Notes: generated by a model not told the origin, from the letters alone. 64,000 nucleotides of DNA from Nocardioides sp. S5 (GCF_017310035.1 NZ_CP022296.1:1302001-1366000), one strand, 5' to 3'. Shown: positions 1-7,298, counted from the first letter of the stretch. A program made the numbers and translations.

Positions 1-172
1 GCAGGGCGCTGGCCTGGGAGTGCGCGAGGTAGACACCTAGCCCGAGGTCATGGAGCGGGGAGTCGGGGGCGGCCTCGTCGGCGTCGCTCCACACCTGGGC
101 AGCGGCCTGGTGCAGCAGCTGGGCGATCGAGCCGAGGCGGTCCCAGGTGCCGTCAGCGTTGAGGGTGTCCAC
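1..172 (-). CDS. N-terminal part of an unknown small protein, cut by the window edge
   Basis: The minus strand reads from a GTG (VDTLNADGTWDRLGSIAQLL) with no stop before the window edge, so the C-terminus is missing. An AAAGGA ribosome site lies about 8 bases ahead of the GTG. The visible 57 residues are acidic and helical with no family I recognise. A 34-bp backbone box (301-334) and a DnaA box (252-260) lie upstream in the right orientation, which makes this the first gene of a controlled leftward unit. Confidence 0.55.
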   Translation of the reverse strand, partial: MDTLNADGTWDRLGSIAQLLHQAAAQVWSDADEAAPDSPLHDLGLGVYLAHSQASAL

Positions 173-251
173 GGGTGTTCCTTTCAGTCGGAGGTCGGTC
201 TGGCCCATGAACCCACGTCCCGGCCGCAGCCCGCTGCGCCGAGCGGCGGGC

Positions 252-260
252 TGTGGATAA
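252..260 (-). promoter_or_regulatory. Perfect DnaA box
   Basis: TGTGGATAA, the complement of the consensus DnaA box TTATCCACA. It lies between the 34-bp box at 301-334 and the leftward gene starting at 172. The flanks (GCGGGC before, C after) are the same as at the box at 5267-5275, so the two sites share about 16 identical bases. Confidence 0.7.
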
Positions 261-300
261 CTCGGGGTGCTGTCGGCACCTGGACACAAACTGGTCTCGT

Positions 301-334
301 TCGCCTATGTCGTTCGGTGGTTGCCGGACGATCA
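301..334 (-). promoter_or_regulatory. Backbone 34-bp box, copy 1
   Basis: Read leftward: TGATCGT, 14 bases, ACGACATAGGCGA. The two halves have exactly the spacing of the other six copies. It is the most divergent in its first half (T for C). It points at the gene starting at 172. Confidence 0.6.
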
Positions 335-357
335 CCGCGAGCAAAGTCAAGAGATCC

Positions 358-367
358 GCACTAGTGC
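358..367. promoter_or_regulatory. Short palindrome GCACTAGTGC
   Basis: A perfect 10-bp palindrome 22 bases before the start of the M48-like gene. The same CACTAGTG core is the centre of the large palindrome at 8283-8316, and a near copy (CGCTAGTG) precedes the double-HTH regulator at about 7607. Each can also be read as a TAGTGT/TAGTGC -10 hexamer, so operator and promoter readings are not separable here. Confidence 0.4.
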
Positions 368-389
368 TGCAAGATGGAGGAGGGTCGAG

Positions 390-1256
390 ATGAGGTTCCC
401 GATGACCGTGCTGAGAGCCGTGACGCTGGCGCCGGCACTGCTGGTGAGCTTCGTCCTCACCGTGGTGGTGTGCGCCCTGCTCCCGCCGGCGCTGGGCCTC
501 GTGGCGTTCATGGCTGCGGGCGGCGTGCTGGTCGCGCTGGCGCTGGGCCAACTGCAAGAGCCTGCGGTCGCAGCGTTGACCAGGTCGCGGCCGGCGACGG
601 AGGCCGAGCTCCGGGTGATGGCGCCGGTGCTGGCCGAGCTGGGCGGCCGCGGTGTCGACGTCGGCGCGCTGTTCGTGCGCCGGATCCAGCGACCGAGCAC
701 CCCGGTGGCGGTGGCGATCGGCCGGCGCACCGTGGTGGTCAGCCCTGGGCTGGTCGAGGCGACGTACCACGGCGGTGTGACCGGCGCGGAGGCGGCCGCC
801 GCGCTGGCTCATGCGGTCGGCCGGCGCCAGGCGATCCGGCCGCGGCTGGAGCTGGCCGTGCTCGCGGCGACGGCGCCGTGGCGGCTGGTGGTGGCGACGT
901 TCCGCGGCGTCGGCCGGGCCTTCGCCTGGCTTCCGTTCACGCGGCTGGCCTGGACGCTGCGCGGCGTCGTGGGGGTTATCTGCGTGGTGCAGTCGGTCGT
1001 CGAGGACCGGGCCTGGGCCGGTCTGCTCGGGGGCACAGTCATCGCGCTGACCTATCTGGTGCCGGCGGCCGGCCGGCGGATCGAGCTCCACACGGAGGCC
1101 GAGGCGGACCAGTTCGTGCTCTCGCTCGGCCTCGGTCCCGTGCTGGCAGGTCTGCTGCGTCGCTACGGGCACCCGATGACCCTCGAGCGGATGCAGCGCC
1201 TGGAGACGGCCGTCGAGCAGCCTCAGCGGCCGCGGCTTCACCTGGTGCACGGCTGA
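390..1256 (+). CDS. M48-like membrane protein without the HExxH metal site
   Basis: 288 residues from ATG 390, chosen because GGAGG lies just ahead. A double membrane segment fills about residues 7-55 and another hydrophobic stretch lies near 185-230. The layout follows M48 peptidases: an N-terminal helix, a VVVSPGLVEA-like strand, then the place where HExxH should be, a later ExxAD (EAEAD, about residue 235) and a closing GHP...ER segment. At the catalytic place it reads LAHAVGRR (about 139), so the zinc-binding HExxH is gone. The protein at 59635 is an intact relative with HELAH. It is probably a non-enzymatic membrane partner, or a degraded peptidase; the rest of the frame is well kept, which favours a function. 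Confidence 0.7.
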   Translation: MRFPMTVLRAVTLAPALLVSFVLTVVVCALLPPALGLVAFMAAGGVLVALALGQLQEPAVAALTRSRPATEAELRVMAPVLAELGGRGVDVGALFVRRIQRPSTPVAVAIGRRTVVVSPGLVEATYHGGVTGAEAAAALAHAVGRRQAIRPRLELAVLAATAPWRLVVATFRGVGRAFAWLPFTRLAWTLRGVVGVICVVQSVVEDRAWAGLLGGTVIALTYLVPAAGRRIELHTEAEADQFVLSLGLGPVLAGLLRRYGHPMTLERMQRLETAVEQPQRPRLHLVHG

Positions 1257-1291
1257 GGCTGTTCTCTGGCGGTGCGGCGGCCGGCGGCGGG

Positions 1292-1453
1292 CTACTCGTC
1301 GTCCTGGAAGCCGGACGTGGAGTGGTGCACGCAGCCGCGGCCGTCGCCCTCGTGCGGCTTGTGGTTCATGCAGGGCAGCGACCCCAGCTTGTGTGAGCAG
1401 TCGACCCAGCGGACGGTCGAGGATCCGGTTGTCGGCGCGAGTGCGGTAGCCAT
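1292..1453 (-). CDS. Small Cys/His-rich protein (53 residues)
   Basis: ATG at 1453, stop at 1292. It carries three cysteines and several histidines (WVDCSHKL, PCMNHKPH, GCVHHS) and an acidic C-terminus (FQDDE), a layout that could bind a metal. It lies 9 bases after the end of the gene at 1463-1693 in the same direction, so both are probably read from the box at 1746-1779. No family recognised. Confidence 0.55.
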   Translation of the reverse strand: MATALAPTTGSSTVRWVDCSHKLGSLPCMNHKPHEGDGRGCVHHSTSGFQDDE

Positions 1454-1462
1454 CGGGGCCTC

Positions 1463-1693
1463 CTATCGGCGCGGGCCGCGGCGGCGGCCGAGCTGAGGCC
1501 GCTGGTAGGCGGCGGTGTCGGTGTGGTCGTGCTGGCGACCGGACCGGCGGACCAGTGCGATCTCGGCGTCGGGGGAGGGGCCGGTGTCGGCGGCCGCGGC
1601 CTGGGCAGCTCCTTCCTCGCTGGCCCTGATCTCCTCGGCGCGCTGTCGCGCCTCCTCCTCGAGCGCGGCTTCCTCGCGAGCGGCGTCACTCAT
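1463..1693 (-). CDS. Small charged helical protein of unknown function
   Basis: 76 residues from ATG 1693 (GGGAG about 6 bases ahead); another in-frame ATG at 1708 is possible. The first 40 residues are a run of E, A and R (MSDAAREEAALEEEARQR) that should form a long helix or coiled coil. The rest is polar and basic at the end (RRRGPRR). It is the first gene after the 34-bp box at 1746-1779, whose inner edge is 53 bases before the start. Confidence 0.5.
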   Translation of the reverse strand: MSDAAREEAALEEEARQRAEEIRASEEGAAQAAAADTGPSPDAEIALVRRSGRQHDHTDTAAYQRPQLGRRRGPRR

Positions 1694-1745
1694 GTGAACT
1701 CCCATGGATTCCGTGGACCGGCACCGGCTGCGCCGGTCCTCCTGG

Positions 1746-1779
1746 TCACCTATGTGCGGACCAAGGGCCCGGGCGATCA
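1746..1779 (-). promoter_or_regulatory. Backbone 34-bp box, copy 2
   Basis: Read leftward: TGATCGC, 14 bases (CCGGGCCCTTGGTC), CGCACATAGGTGA, followed by CCAGG. It lies between the end of the gene at 1824-2276 and the start at 1693 and points at the latter. Confidence 0.7.
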
Positions 1780-1823
1780 CCGCGGCCCGACTGGATTGGA
1801 AAGTCGCGGGGCCCTGCCGGTGC

Positions 1824-2276
1824 TCAGGCCGGCTGGGCCAGCAGCGTGGCGCCCAGCATCTGTGCCGCGTGCTCGAGGACGCCGTGGCAACCGGTCCCGC
1901 CCGGGCGGTCGCAGCACGGATGGGTATCGAAGCCCTCGTCTACGACGATGCGGTGCAGCTGGCCACCGCAGGCACGACAGCGCCGTCCGGCGTGGGCGGG
2001 GCACTCGTCAACCGCCACGGCGCAGGGCAGACACGCCGCGGGCGGCGGGGGAGTCACCTGGTGGTCGCGGTCCCAGTCGCGCCGCTGGCGCAGCAGCGTG
2101 GCGACCTGTTCCCACAGCGCGTGCTCGAGGTGCGCCGGCGCCGGCCGGCCGAACGCCTGGTCGACCGCCGCTTTGAGCAGCTGCTCACCGCAGCCGAGAA
2201 CTCGCTCGTCGACGCCGCGGCTGTAGCACCACCGGGCCAGCGTCTTCGCGGCCGTCATCAGCTGCTCGTCGTCCAT
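1824..2276 (-). CDS. Cys-rich protein of unknown function
   Basis: 150 residues, ATG at 2276, 12 bases after the thermonuclease stop. The N-terminal half is helical. The C-terminal half holds cysteine pairs that look like zinc ligands: CLPC, CPAH, CRACGGQLH and HPCCDR. Last gene of the unit that begins near 4640. I do not recognise the family; a zinc ribbon is an inference from spacing only. Confidence 0.55.
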   Translation of the reverse strand: MDDEQLMTAAKTLARWCYSRGVDERVLGCGEQLLKAAVDQAFGRPAPAHLEHALWEQVATLLRQRRDWDRDHQVTPPPPAACLPCAVAVDECPAHAGRRCRACGGQLHRIVVDEGFDTHPCCDRPGGTGCHGVLEHAAQMLGATLLAQPA

Positions 2277-2288
2277 CCCGGCCGTCCC

Positions 2289-2813
2289 TCAGCAGGTGCC
2301 CCACAGGCCGCTATCGGCGTCCTGGGCATCGGCGGCGGCCGCGGAGTACGACTCCTCGCGGGCAAGGTCCTGAGCAGCCTCGTAGCGGCGTACGGCGCCG
2401 CGGGCCAGGAGCTCGTGGGCTACATCGACGCCGGCGTGGTCGACGTATCGCAGCAGCCGGTCGTACCGGTCGCGGTCGGGCTGGCCGCTGTCGGTGACCA
2501 GCTGGACGGTGCTGCCGACCGGCGCGAGCTCCTCGAGCAGGTCTGTTGCCTGGTCGGCGTAGCACTCCTCCGGCGCCGGCGGGTGGGCGACTTCGGGGGC
2601 GTCGATGCCGAGCAGGCGGACTCGGCCGAGCTCGCGGCCGCCGAGGTCCTCGACGCGCAGCGTGTCACCGTCGACCACGGCTATCACGCGGACCTGGGTG
2701 GCCTTCCCCTCCGATGGGCCGGGGCCCGTGGGGGCGTCGGGGAGGGCTGCCTTGATGCCGCCGGCGGTGAGCACGGCGATCGCCACGCCGGCGAGGCCGA
2801 TGAGGGCCTTCAC
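2289..2813 (-). CDS. Exported thermonuclease (staphylococcal nuclease family)
   Basis: 174 residues. An N-terminal hydrophobic segment (about 4-24) suggests export or membrane anchoring. The nuclease domain (about 40-174) keeps the SNase motifs: VVDGDTL (metal aspartate), RVRLLGIDAPE (catalytic arginine, aspartate, glutamate), RDRYDRLLRYV (second arginine region) and the closing GLWGTC. It should cut DNA and RNA outside the cytoplasm with calcium. The ATG overlaps the stop of the tandem DnaA-domain gene (ATGA), so the two are translationally coupled. SNase-like proteins are frequent passengers of conjugative elements. Confidence 0.85.
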   Translation of the reverse strand: MKALIGLAGVAIAVLTAGGIKAALPDAPTGPGPSEGKATQVRVIAVVDGDTLRVEDLGGRELGRVRLLGIDAPEVAHPPAPEECYADQATDLLEELAPVGSTVQLVTDSGQPDRDRYDRLLRYVDHAGVDVAHELLARGAVRRYEAAQDLAREESYSAAAADAQDADSGLWGTC

Positions 2814-3748
2814 CGGGCGACCCTCAACTGCGGACGCTCGCCGGCGACGGGAACCGCGCGCTCCTGCGCCCGGGCGCCGGGGGAGCGGTAGCCGGGCTCG
2901 GGGATCTGCTCGACGCCGTCTGCCCCGCTCGTGCCGGCGTCGGCCGGCTCCTCGGGGAGCTCGCCGGCGATCTTCGCGGCCAGGTCGCGCAGCGGTGGGG
3001 TCTTCTCGATGCGCCGGGTCGCGTGGAGCACGGTCGTGTGGTCGCGGTCGAAGTGACGCGCGATCGTCGGCAGGCTGTGCCCGTGGATGCGGGCCGCCGT
3101 CATCGCCACCGCACGGGCGTCCGCTGCCGCCCGGCTGCGGTCCGTACCCAGGAGGACCTCCGGCGTGGTGCCGAAGGCCTCCGAGGCCGCCGCGACTGCA
3201 TGCTCGACCGGGCCATCAGGCTCGAAGGTCGACGCCGGCGGATCCTGGTGGAGGCTGACCACCGTGGCCTCGGGGCGGGGAAGCCGGGCGGTGTAGCGGT
3301 CGTTGACGTGCTCACTGACCCGGGCCGCGGCGTCGGCCAGCCGGGGTCGCTCGGCGGTGCGGCGCACGGCATGGATCACCGAACCGTGGTCCTTGTTGAA
3401 GTGCTCGGCGATCGCCGGCAGGGACAGGCCGACCTCGCGGGCGGCGGTCATGGCCACGGCGCGGGCGTCGCTGACCGGACGGCTGCGCTCGGCGCTCAGG
3501 ATCGCCTCCGGCGTGGTGCCGAACATCGGTGCAGCCGCGTTGATGGCCAGCTCGCACACCGCAGCCGGGCCGGTTGCCGGCGCCGACGGCATGGTCTGGT
3601 CGACCTGGACGGCCAGGACGCTCACCAGCGACCGCAGCTGGTCGGCGTCCAGCGGCGCGATCAGGTCGGCGACCTGGTCGTGCTGCCCGCGGCCGGCGGC
3701 ATCGAGGACGAAGCCAGCCAGCTGGCGGCCGCCCTGATCGAAGTCCAT
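2810..3748 (-). CDS. Tandem DnaA domain IV protein (two DnaA box-binding domains, no ATPase)
   Basis: 312 residues with two copies of the C-terminal DNA-binding domain of DnaA, at about 66-135 and 182-252. Each has the family signature: FGTTPE start, RSR...DARAVAM helix, SLPxIAxHF, then the box-reading motif. The second copy has DRDHTTVLHATRRIEK, almost the canonical DHTTVLHA of real DnaA; the first has NKDHGSVIHAVRR, with GS in place of the contacting TT. There is no Walker A/B and no domain I, so it cannot open an origin. An acidic, proline-rich tail follows. It should bind DnaA boxes, singly or bridging two; four perfect boxes lie within 5.4 kb. Possible roles: repressor, origin-copy control, titration or competition with host DnaA. 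Confidence 0.85.
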   Translation of the reverse strand: MDFDQGGRQLAGFVLDAAGRGQHDQVADLIAPLDADQLRSLVSVLAVQVDQTMPSAPATGPAAVCELAINAAAPMFGTTPEAILSAERSRPVSDARAVAMTAAREVGLSLPAIAEHFNKDHGSVIHAVRRTAERPRLADAAARVSEHVNDRYTARLPRPEATVVSLHQDPPASTFEPDGPVEHAVAAASEAFGTTPEVLLGTDRSRAAADARAVAMTAARIHGHSLPTIARHFDRDHTTVLHATRRIEKTPPLRDLAAKIAGELPEEPADAGTSGADGVEQIPEPGYRSPGARAQERAVPVAGERPQLRVAR

Positions 3749-3762
3749 GCCCGTCCTCCCGC

Positions 3763-4476
3763 CTACCGCGCCAGCGACCCGCCGGCCCGGGCCGCCTGGC
3801 GAGGAACCTGGCCACGGCCCTGCTCGGCCATACGCCGGCGGGCGTTGTCGGTGATCTCGCTGGCGATGCCGGCCGACTGCCGGGCGTTGGCCGCGGCGTG
3901 GTCGACGACGTTCTCGAGCAGGCGCACGTCCTCATCGGCGCGGCCGAGCTCCTTGCCGGCCGTCGCGATGCTCCGCTCGAGGGTGACCGGCTCCAGCAGC
4001 GACGGCGGAGTCACGTGCTGGGCCGCCAGCTGCGCGCTGTCGACGTGCTGAGCGGTCAACCGGGCCATCGGCTTGGCAAGGTCAATCATCTCGCCCACGA
4101 CGGCGAGGCGTGGCTTCAACTGCGCGACCTCGCTGGCGAGCTCAGGATCGGAGGTGTCGGCGTCTTGGAGGAGATCGTGGGCATCGGCGATCGCCTGCGA
4201 TGCACGCTCCAGGTGTCTTGTGAGTTCGTCGACCAGCTCGGCGTTGTCGCTGCAGCGCCGCTGCAGGCGGCTCAAGTGCTCGCCGGCGGCCTCGAGGTAG
4301 TAGTCACCGCGGTCGCTGAGGCGGGCCTTCGCAGAGTCGAGCTCGGCGTCATCGAGAACCCGGAGCGCGGAGTTGATCGTGGTGTGGAGCTCGTCGACGA
4401 CCCGGCGGGCGCGTCCCACGGCCTGCTCGGCCATGAAGACTGCGTCTGCGGCTTGCAGAGCGGTGTCGGTGGTCAT
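3763..4476 (-). CDS. Coiled-coil protein of unknown function
   Basis: 237 residues, almost entirely helical and polar, with heptad-like stretches over about 10-110 (LSRLQRRCSDNAELVDELTR) and 130-215. No signal peptide or membrane segment. The ATG overlaps the stop of the small gene upstream (ATGA), and the tandem DnaA-domain gene follows 14 bases after its end, so it belongs to the leftward unit starting at 4640. No family recognised; a structural or partner role is a guess. Confidence 0.6.
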   Translation of the reverse strand: MTTDTALQAADAVFMAEQAVGRARRVVDELHTTINSALRVLDDAELDSAKARLSDRGDYYLEAAGEHLSRLQRRCSDNAELVDELTRHLERASQAIADAHDLLQDADTSDPELASEVAQLKPRLAVVGEMIDLAKPMARLTAQHVDSAQLAAQHVTPPSLLEPVTLERSIATAGKELGRADEDVRLLENVVDHAAANARQSAGIASEITDNARRRMAEQGRGQVPRQAARAGGSLAR

Positions 4477-4640
4477 GCCGGCTCGCCGCCTCCCGTGTCG
4501 GACGGGGGCGTAATGCTCGACGGGGGCAGGACCTCGCGAAGGCGGTCGAGAGCCGCCAGGGCCCGCTCGAGGTGGTCGCCGGCCTCCTGAACCGGGTCAC
4601 GGTCGGCCGCGGCGGAGGGAGAATCGGTGGGCGTGCTCAC
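4473..4640 (-). CDS. Short polar protein (55 residues)
   Basis: GTG at 4640 with a strong AAGGAGCT ribosome site. The sequence is an amphipathic helix (HLERALAALDRLREVL) between proline/serine-rich ends. It overlaps the next gene by four bases (ATGA). It is the first gene after the box at 4676-4709, so it opens the unit 4640-1824. Function unknown. Confidence 0.5.
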   Translation of the reverse strand: MSTPTDSPSAAADRDPVQEAGDHLERALAALDRLREVLPPSSITPPSDTGGGEPA

Positions 4641-4675
4641 GGGCAGCTCCTTGGTTGACCGGGGTTATGTCTCAG

Positions 4676-4709
4676 TCACCAAAGGAAGGTCGACCCGCTC
4701 GGGCGATCA
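4676..4709 (-). promoter_or_regulatory. Backbone 34-bp box, copy 3 (weak second half)
   Basis: Read leftward: perfect GGTGATCGC, 14 bases, then CTTCCTTTGGTGA. Only TGGTGA of the second half fits, but position (36 bases ahead of the start at 4640), spacing and direction all match the other copies. It may be a lower-strength site. Confidence 0.5.
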
Positions 4710-4774
4710 CCGAGCGCGAAGAAATCTCGCGGGCCTCAGGCGCCGCGGGTCACCGAGGGCCGGGGACCACCAGG

Positions 4775-5185
4775 TCAGGGTTGGTCCCAGGGCATCGACT
4801 CCTGCCCGTCGTCGACGCCCTCGCTGATGATGTGCGCCGTGGCGTTGCGGGCGGCGTTCAGGTGCTTGTGGAGGTCGACCGCGAGTCCGCGGGCCTCCTC
4901 CAGGTGGAGACGCGCGACGCCGATCGCCATGGCGGGGTCGGATTCGTCGGTCATCGCGTCCATGCTGAGCACCTGGTCGGCCAATGCCTGCTCGAGCGTG
5001 CTCGACAGCTGCGAGAACGCCTGGGGCAGCGCGGCCGCGAGGTCGGCGAACTCCGCGAGCTCGTCGGAGGTCTCGGCCGGGATCTGGTCGCGCGCCCACA
5101 TCGTGGCGCGGTTGAAGCCGTAGACGTGTCGGCGTGCCGCCGTCGCGTGCCCGCTCGCCTCGAGCTGGTCGTTGTCGTCCACCAA
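4775..5185 (-). CDS. Helical protein of unknown function
   Basis: 136 residues, ATG at 5185, with AAGGA about 10 bases ahead. All-helical and acidic; leucine-spaced stretches suggest a coiled coil (about 40-80). No membrane segment or known motif. It has no 34-bp box, but a DnaA box sits about 82 bases upstream (5267-5275), so it may be controlled by DnaA or by the tandem DnaA-domain protein. The next gene in its direction has its own box, so this is probably a one-gene unit. Confidence 0.6.
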   Translation of the reverse strand: MVDDNDQLEASGHATAARRHVYGFNRATMWARDQIPAETSDELAEFADLAAALPQAFSQLSSTLEQALADQVLSMDAMTDESDPAMAIGVARLHLEEARGLAVDLHKHLNAARNATAHIISEGVDDGQESMPWDQP

Positions 5186-5266
5186 GGTTGTCCTTCCTGC
5201 CGAGCGGTCTCGCTGGCCTGAGTCTCGCGGATCTCGCCGGCGTACGCTCGGCCGCCGGCGGCGGGC

Positions 5267-5275
5267 TGTGGATAA
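5267..5275 (-). promoter_or_regulatory. Perfect DnaA box
   Basis: TGTGGATAA, inside GGCGGGC-TGTGGATAA-C, matching the box at 252-260 over about 16 bases. It lies between the divergent genes starting at 5185 (minus) and 5321 (plus). Confidence 0.7.
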
Positions 5276-5320
5276 CCGCAGGGGTTCCCTCCGGGGTCTC
5301 CAGCGGGAGACTGAGCGGCC

Positions 5321-5581
5321 ATGGACGACCAGGCCGCCTTGATCGCAAGGCGAGTGGCACTGGCGGTGGCCGCTTGGTCAACGCTGCGGCCGACGTCGAG
5401 GCCTACCGCCGACTCGCCGACGCGGTGGGGAAGTGGAACGCCTACAGCGCACCGCAGCTGGAGGACGGCGACGTCGACGAGCTGCTCGACGACCTCCGCC
5501 CACGTCGCGCCCCCGATGCCACTCGGCGACGTCGACGAGCTCGAGGCGGTCCTACGTCGGCAGGCTCGCCGTGAGCTCTAA
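5321..5581 (+). pseudogene. Small frameshifted gene of unknown function
   Basis: No single frame gives a plausible protein, but a path with two compensating single-base shifts does: MDDQAALIARRVALAVAAW, then a -1 shift near 5370 to LVNAAADVEAYRRLADAVGK and onward, then a +1 shift near 5505 to PPMPLGDVDELEAVLRR, ending at the stop at 5579. Codon use along this path is strongly coding (G/C at third positions). It encodes a small acidic helical protein. Either the gene is broken or the sequence has indel errors. Its stop overlaps the end of the convergent ATPase gene. Confidence 0.4.
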
Positions 5582-6867
5582 CGCCGCGGCGGGTCGGGGC
5601 CGCCCTCGGAGGCGGGCGGGAGTTCACGCGGGCGGCGGCCGGCACCGAGACTGCCGGGTGCCGGGTCGGCGGGCGAGGGTGCTCCGGTGGCCAGGGTCTC
5701 GCGGATGTAGCGGTCGAAGCCAGGCATCGTGAACCGGACCTCGCCGCGACTGGCGGGCTCGATGATGCCCTTGTCGATCAGGCGCTCACGCGGAACACCC
5801 AGAGCCTGCGTGGGCCGGCCGAGCGCCGCGGCGATCTCTGCCCGCGTCACCGTTGGAGTGCCGGCCTGCGCCATCACGGACATGATCTGCTTCTCCAGTT
5901 CGGTCGCGGCCGCCCACCGGGCGGCGTACATGGAGCTCAGCTGATCATCGGCCAGCGGCAGGCCGGACCGCACCTGGTCGACGTCGAGCACGTCACCGGT
6001 TCCTGAGGGCTTGGCCACCTCCCACGTCGCGTGCGCGAGGACCTGCAGCAGGTACGGGAATCCTTGGGCCTCGGCCGCTACCGTCTGCAGCGAGGCGGGC
6101 GTCCAGGTCACGCCTAGCTCTGCGGCCGGCTCGGCCACGGCGGCGGCCGCTGCGGCCGGCTCGAGTCGGGGAAGCGTGAGGAAGGTGCTGCGCTCCCCGA
6201 AGGTGGCAGCGTTGACCAGGACTCCCGGTGTCGAGGGCAGGCCGGCGCCGATGATGGCGAGGGGGTTGTCCTCGCGCCGTCCAGCCAAGTTCTGCATCGC
6301 GTTGAGCAGGACCGCGAGGTCATCGCGGGTGGCCGCGTGCAGCTCGTCGACGAAGACCACGAGTCCAGCGCCACCGCGTGCACGGATCTGGGAGCTGGTC
6401 TCGTGCAGGAGGTCCTCCATCGCCGAGATCTGGGCCCCTCGTGGAGGTGCCTCAGCCTCGGAGCGGTCGGCGGCCGCCGTCGCGCTCACCTTCACCACGC
6501 TCGGCAGCCCGAACTCCAGGCCGATGTTCTCCAGGCGAAGCTTCCAGGTGCCCTTCTCGGCTCGGGGGAGGATGTCCGCGGATTCGACGGCCTTTCCGAC
6601 GCGACTGACCAGGTCGGGAAGGAACGGCGCGTTGCGCCGGCATGCCACCCATGCGGTGATGAACCCGTGCTCCTCGGCGTCACGCTGCGCCTCGCGCAGC
6701 AGGGACGTCTTCCCAACCCCGCGCGGGCCCAGGAACACCAAGAGCGGGCCGCCCATCTCGCCGTAGGTGCCGATCCGGCTCAGGTAGCCTCTGATCCTGT
6801 CTTGCTGTTGTTCCCTCCCGGCCAGGACCCGCGGCAGTTCGCCCGGGGCGTAGGGGTTGGGCAGCAT
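5578..6867 (-). CDS. AAA+ ATPase of the Orc1/Cdc6-like (AAA_16) type
   Basis: 429 residues. The start at 6867 (TAGGAGA ahead) is preferred over ATG 6885, which lies inside the palindrome 6881-6919. Walker A is FLGPRGVGKTSLL (about 46-58), Walker B is LVVFVDELH (about 170), followed by sensor-like segments. The C-terminal part (about 290-380) looks like a winged helix (TPTVTRAEIAAALGRP), as in archaeal Orc1/Cdc6 and in many ATPases of mobile elements. It may act in replication, partition or defence of the element; the sequence does not decide. The palindrome over its promoter suggests a dedicated repressor. Confidence 0.7.
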   Translation of the reverse strand: MLPNPYAPGELPRVLAGREQQQDRIRGYLSRIGTYGEMGGPLLVFLGPRGVGKTSLLREAQRDAEEHGFITAWVACRRNAPFLPDLVSRVGKAVESADILPRAEKGTWKLRLENIGLEFGLPSVVKVSATAAADRSEAEAPPRGAQISAMEDLLHETSSQIRARGGAGLVVFVDELHAATRDDLAVLLNAMQNLAGRREDNPLAIIGAGLPSTPGVLVNAATFGERSTFLTLPRLEPAAAAAAVAEPAAELGVTWTPASLQTVAAEAQGFPYLLQVLAHATWEVAKPSGTGDVLDVDQVRSGLPLADDQLSSMYAARWAAATELEKQIMSVMAQAGTPTVTRAEIAAALGRPTQALGVPRERLIDKGIIEPASRGEVRFTMPGFDRYIRETLATGAPSPADPAPGSLGAGRRPRELPPASEGGPDPPRR

Positions 6868-6880
6868 CAGAGGTCTCCTA

Positions 6881-6919
6881 TACATTCTGTTACACAGCGG
6901 GCTTGTGTAACGAAGTGTA
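6881..6919. promoter_or_regulatory. 39-bp operator-like palindrome before the ATPase gene
   Basis: Left arm TACATTCTGTTACACA, right arm TGTGTAACGAAGTGTA, seven bases between them. Thirteen of 16 arm positions pair, with an unbroken GTTACACA / TGTGTAAC core. It lies 14 bases ahead of the ATPase start at 6867 and after the stop at 6935. AT-richer than its surroundings, it probably overlaps the promoter. Confidence 0.55.
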
Positions 6920-6934
6920 TGCCGTCGATCGGGA

Positions 6935-7279
6935 TCACCGCCCCACGTTGAAGCTGCGTGTTCCAGGCGTGCTGGCAGCGCCTGGCGTGCGCGCTCCGAG
7001 TCGACGGCGGGCGGCATCGTCGAGGCTCTCGCCTGCGGAATCGACCTCGTCGACGCCGCGGCCAGGTCGATCGGCGTGCGGCTCGGTCGTCTCGCTGAGG
7101 CATTCGACTAGGTCCTCGACGTCGGCATCCAGGACCCGCTCGAGGAAGTCGGCGATGCCCCCTGGGGAGCCGTCGCACTCGGCCACCAGGGCGTCGGTCA
7201 GACGATCGAGGGCGGCGTCTCCGCGGGCGGTGAAGGTGACGACACCGGGGACCGGGTTCTCGGCTCGGGAAGTGCTCAT
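6935..7279 (-). CDS. Acidic protein of unknown function
   Basis: 114 residues from ATG 7279 (GAGGTGG ribosome site). It starts MSTSRAENPVPGVVTF, then an acidic helical stretch (IADFLERVLDADVEDLVECL) and a polar tail. No known domain. It follows directly after the 34-bp box at 7299-7332 and lies ahead of the ATPase gene, with the palindrome between them, so it may be read alone. Confidence 0.5.
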   Translation of the reverse strand: MSTSRAENPVPGVVTFTARGDAALDRLTDALVAECDGSPGGIADFLERVLDADVEDLVECLSETTEPHADRPGRGVDEVDSAGESLDDAARRRLGARTPGAASTPGTRSFNVGR

Positions 7280-7298
7280 GGTCCACCTCGCTTTCTGG

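Noticed and set aside
374..1396. Long open frames on both strands over the M48-like gene
   Set aside because: Arginine/glycine/alanine-rich composition typical for off-frame reading of GC-rich coding DNA; no ribosome site; the 390 frame has membrane helices and family motifs.
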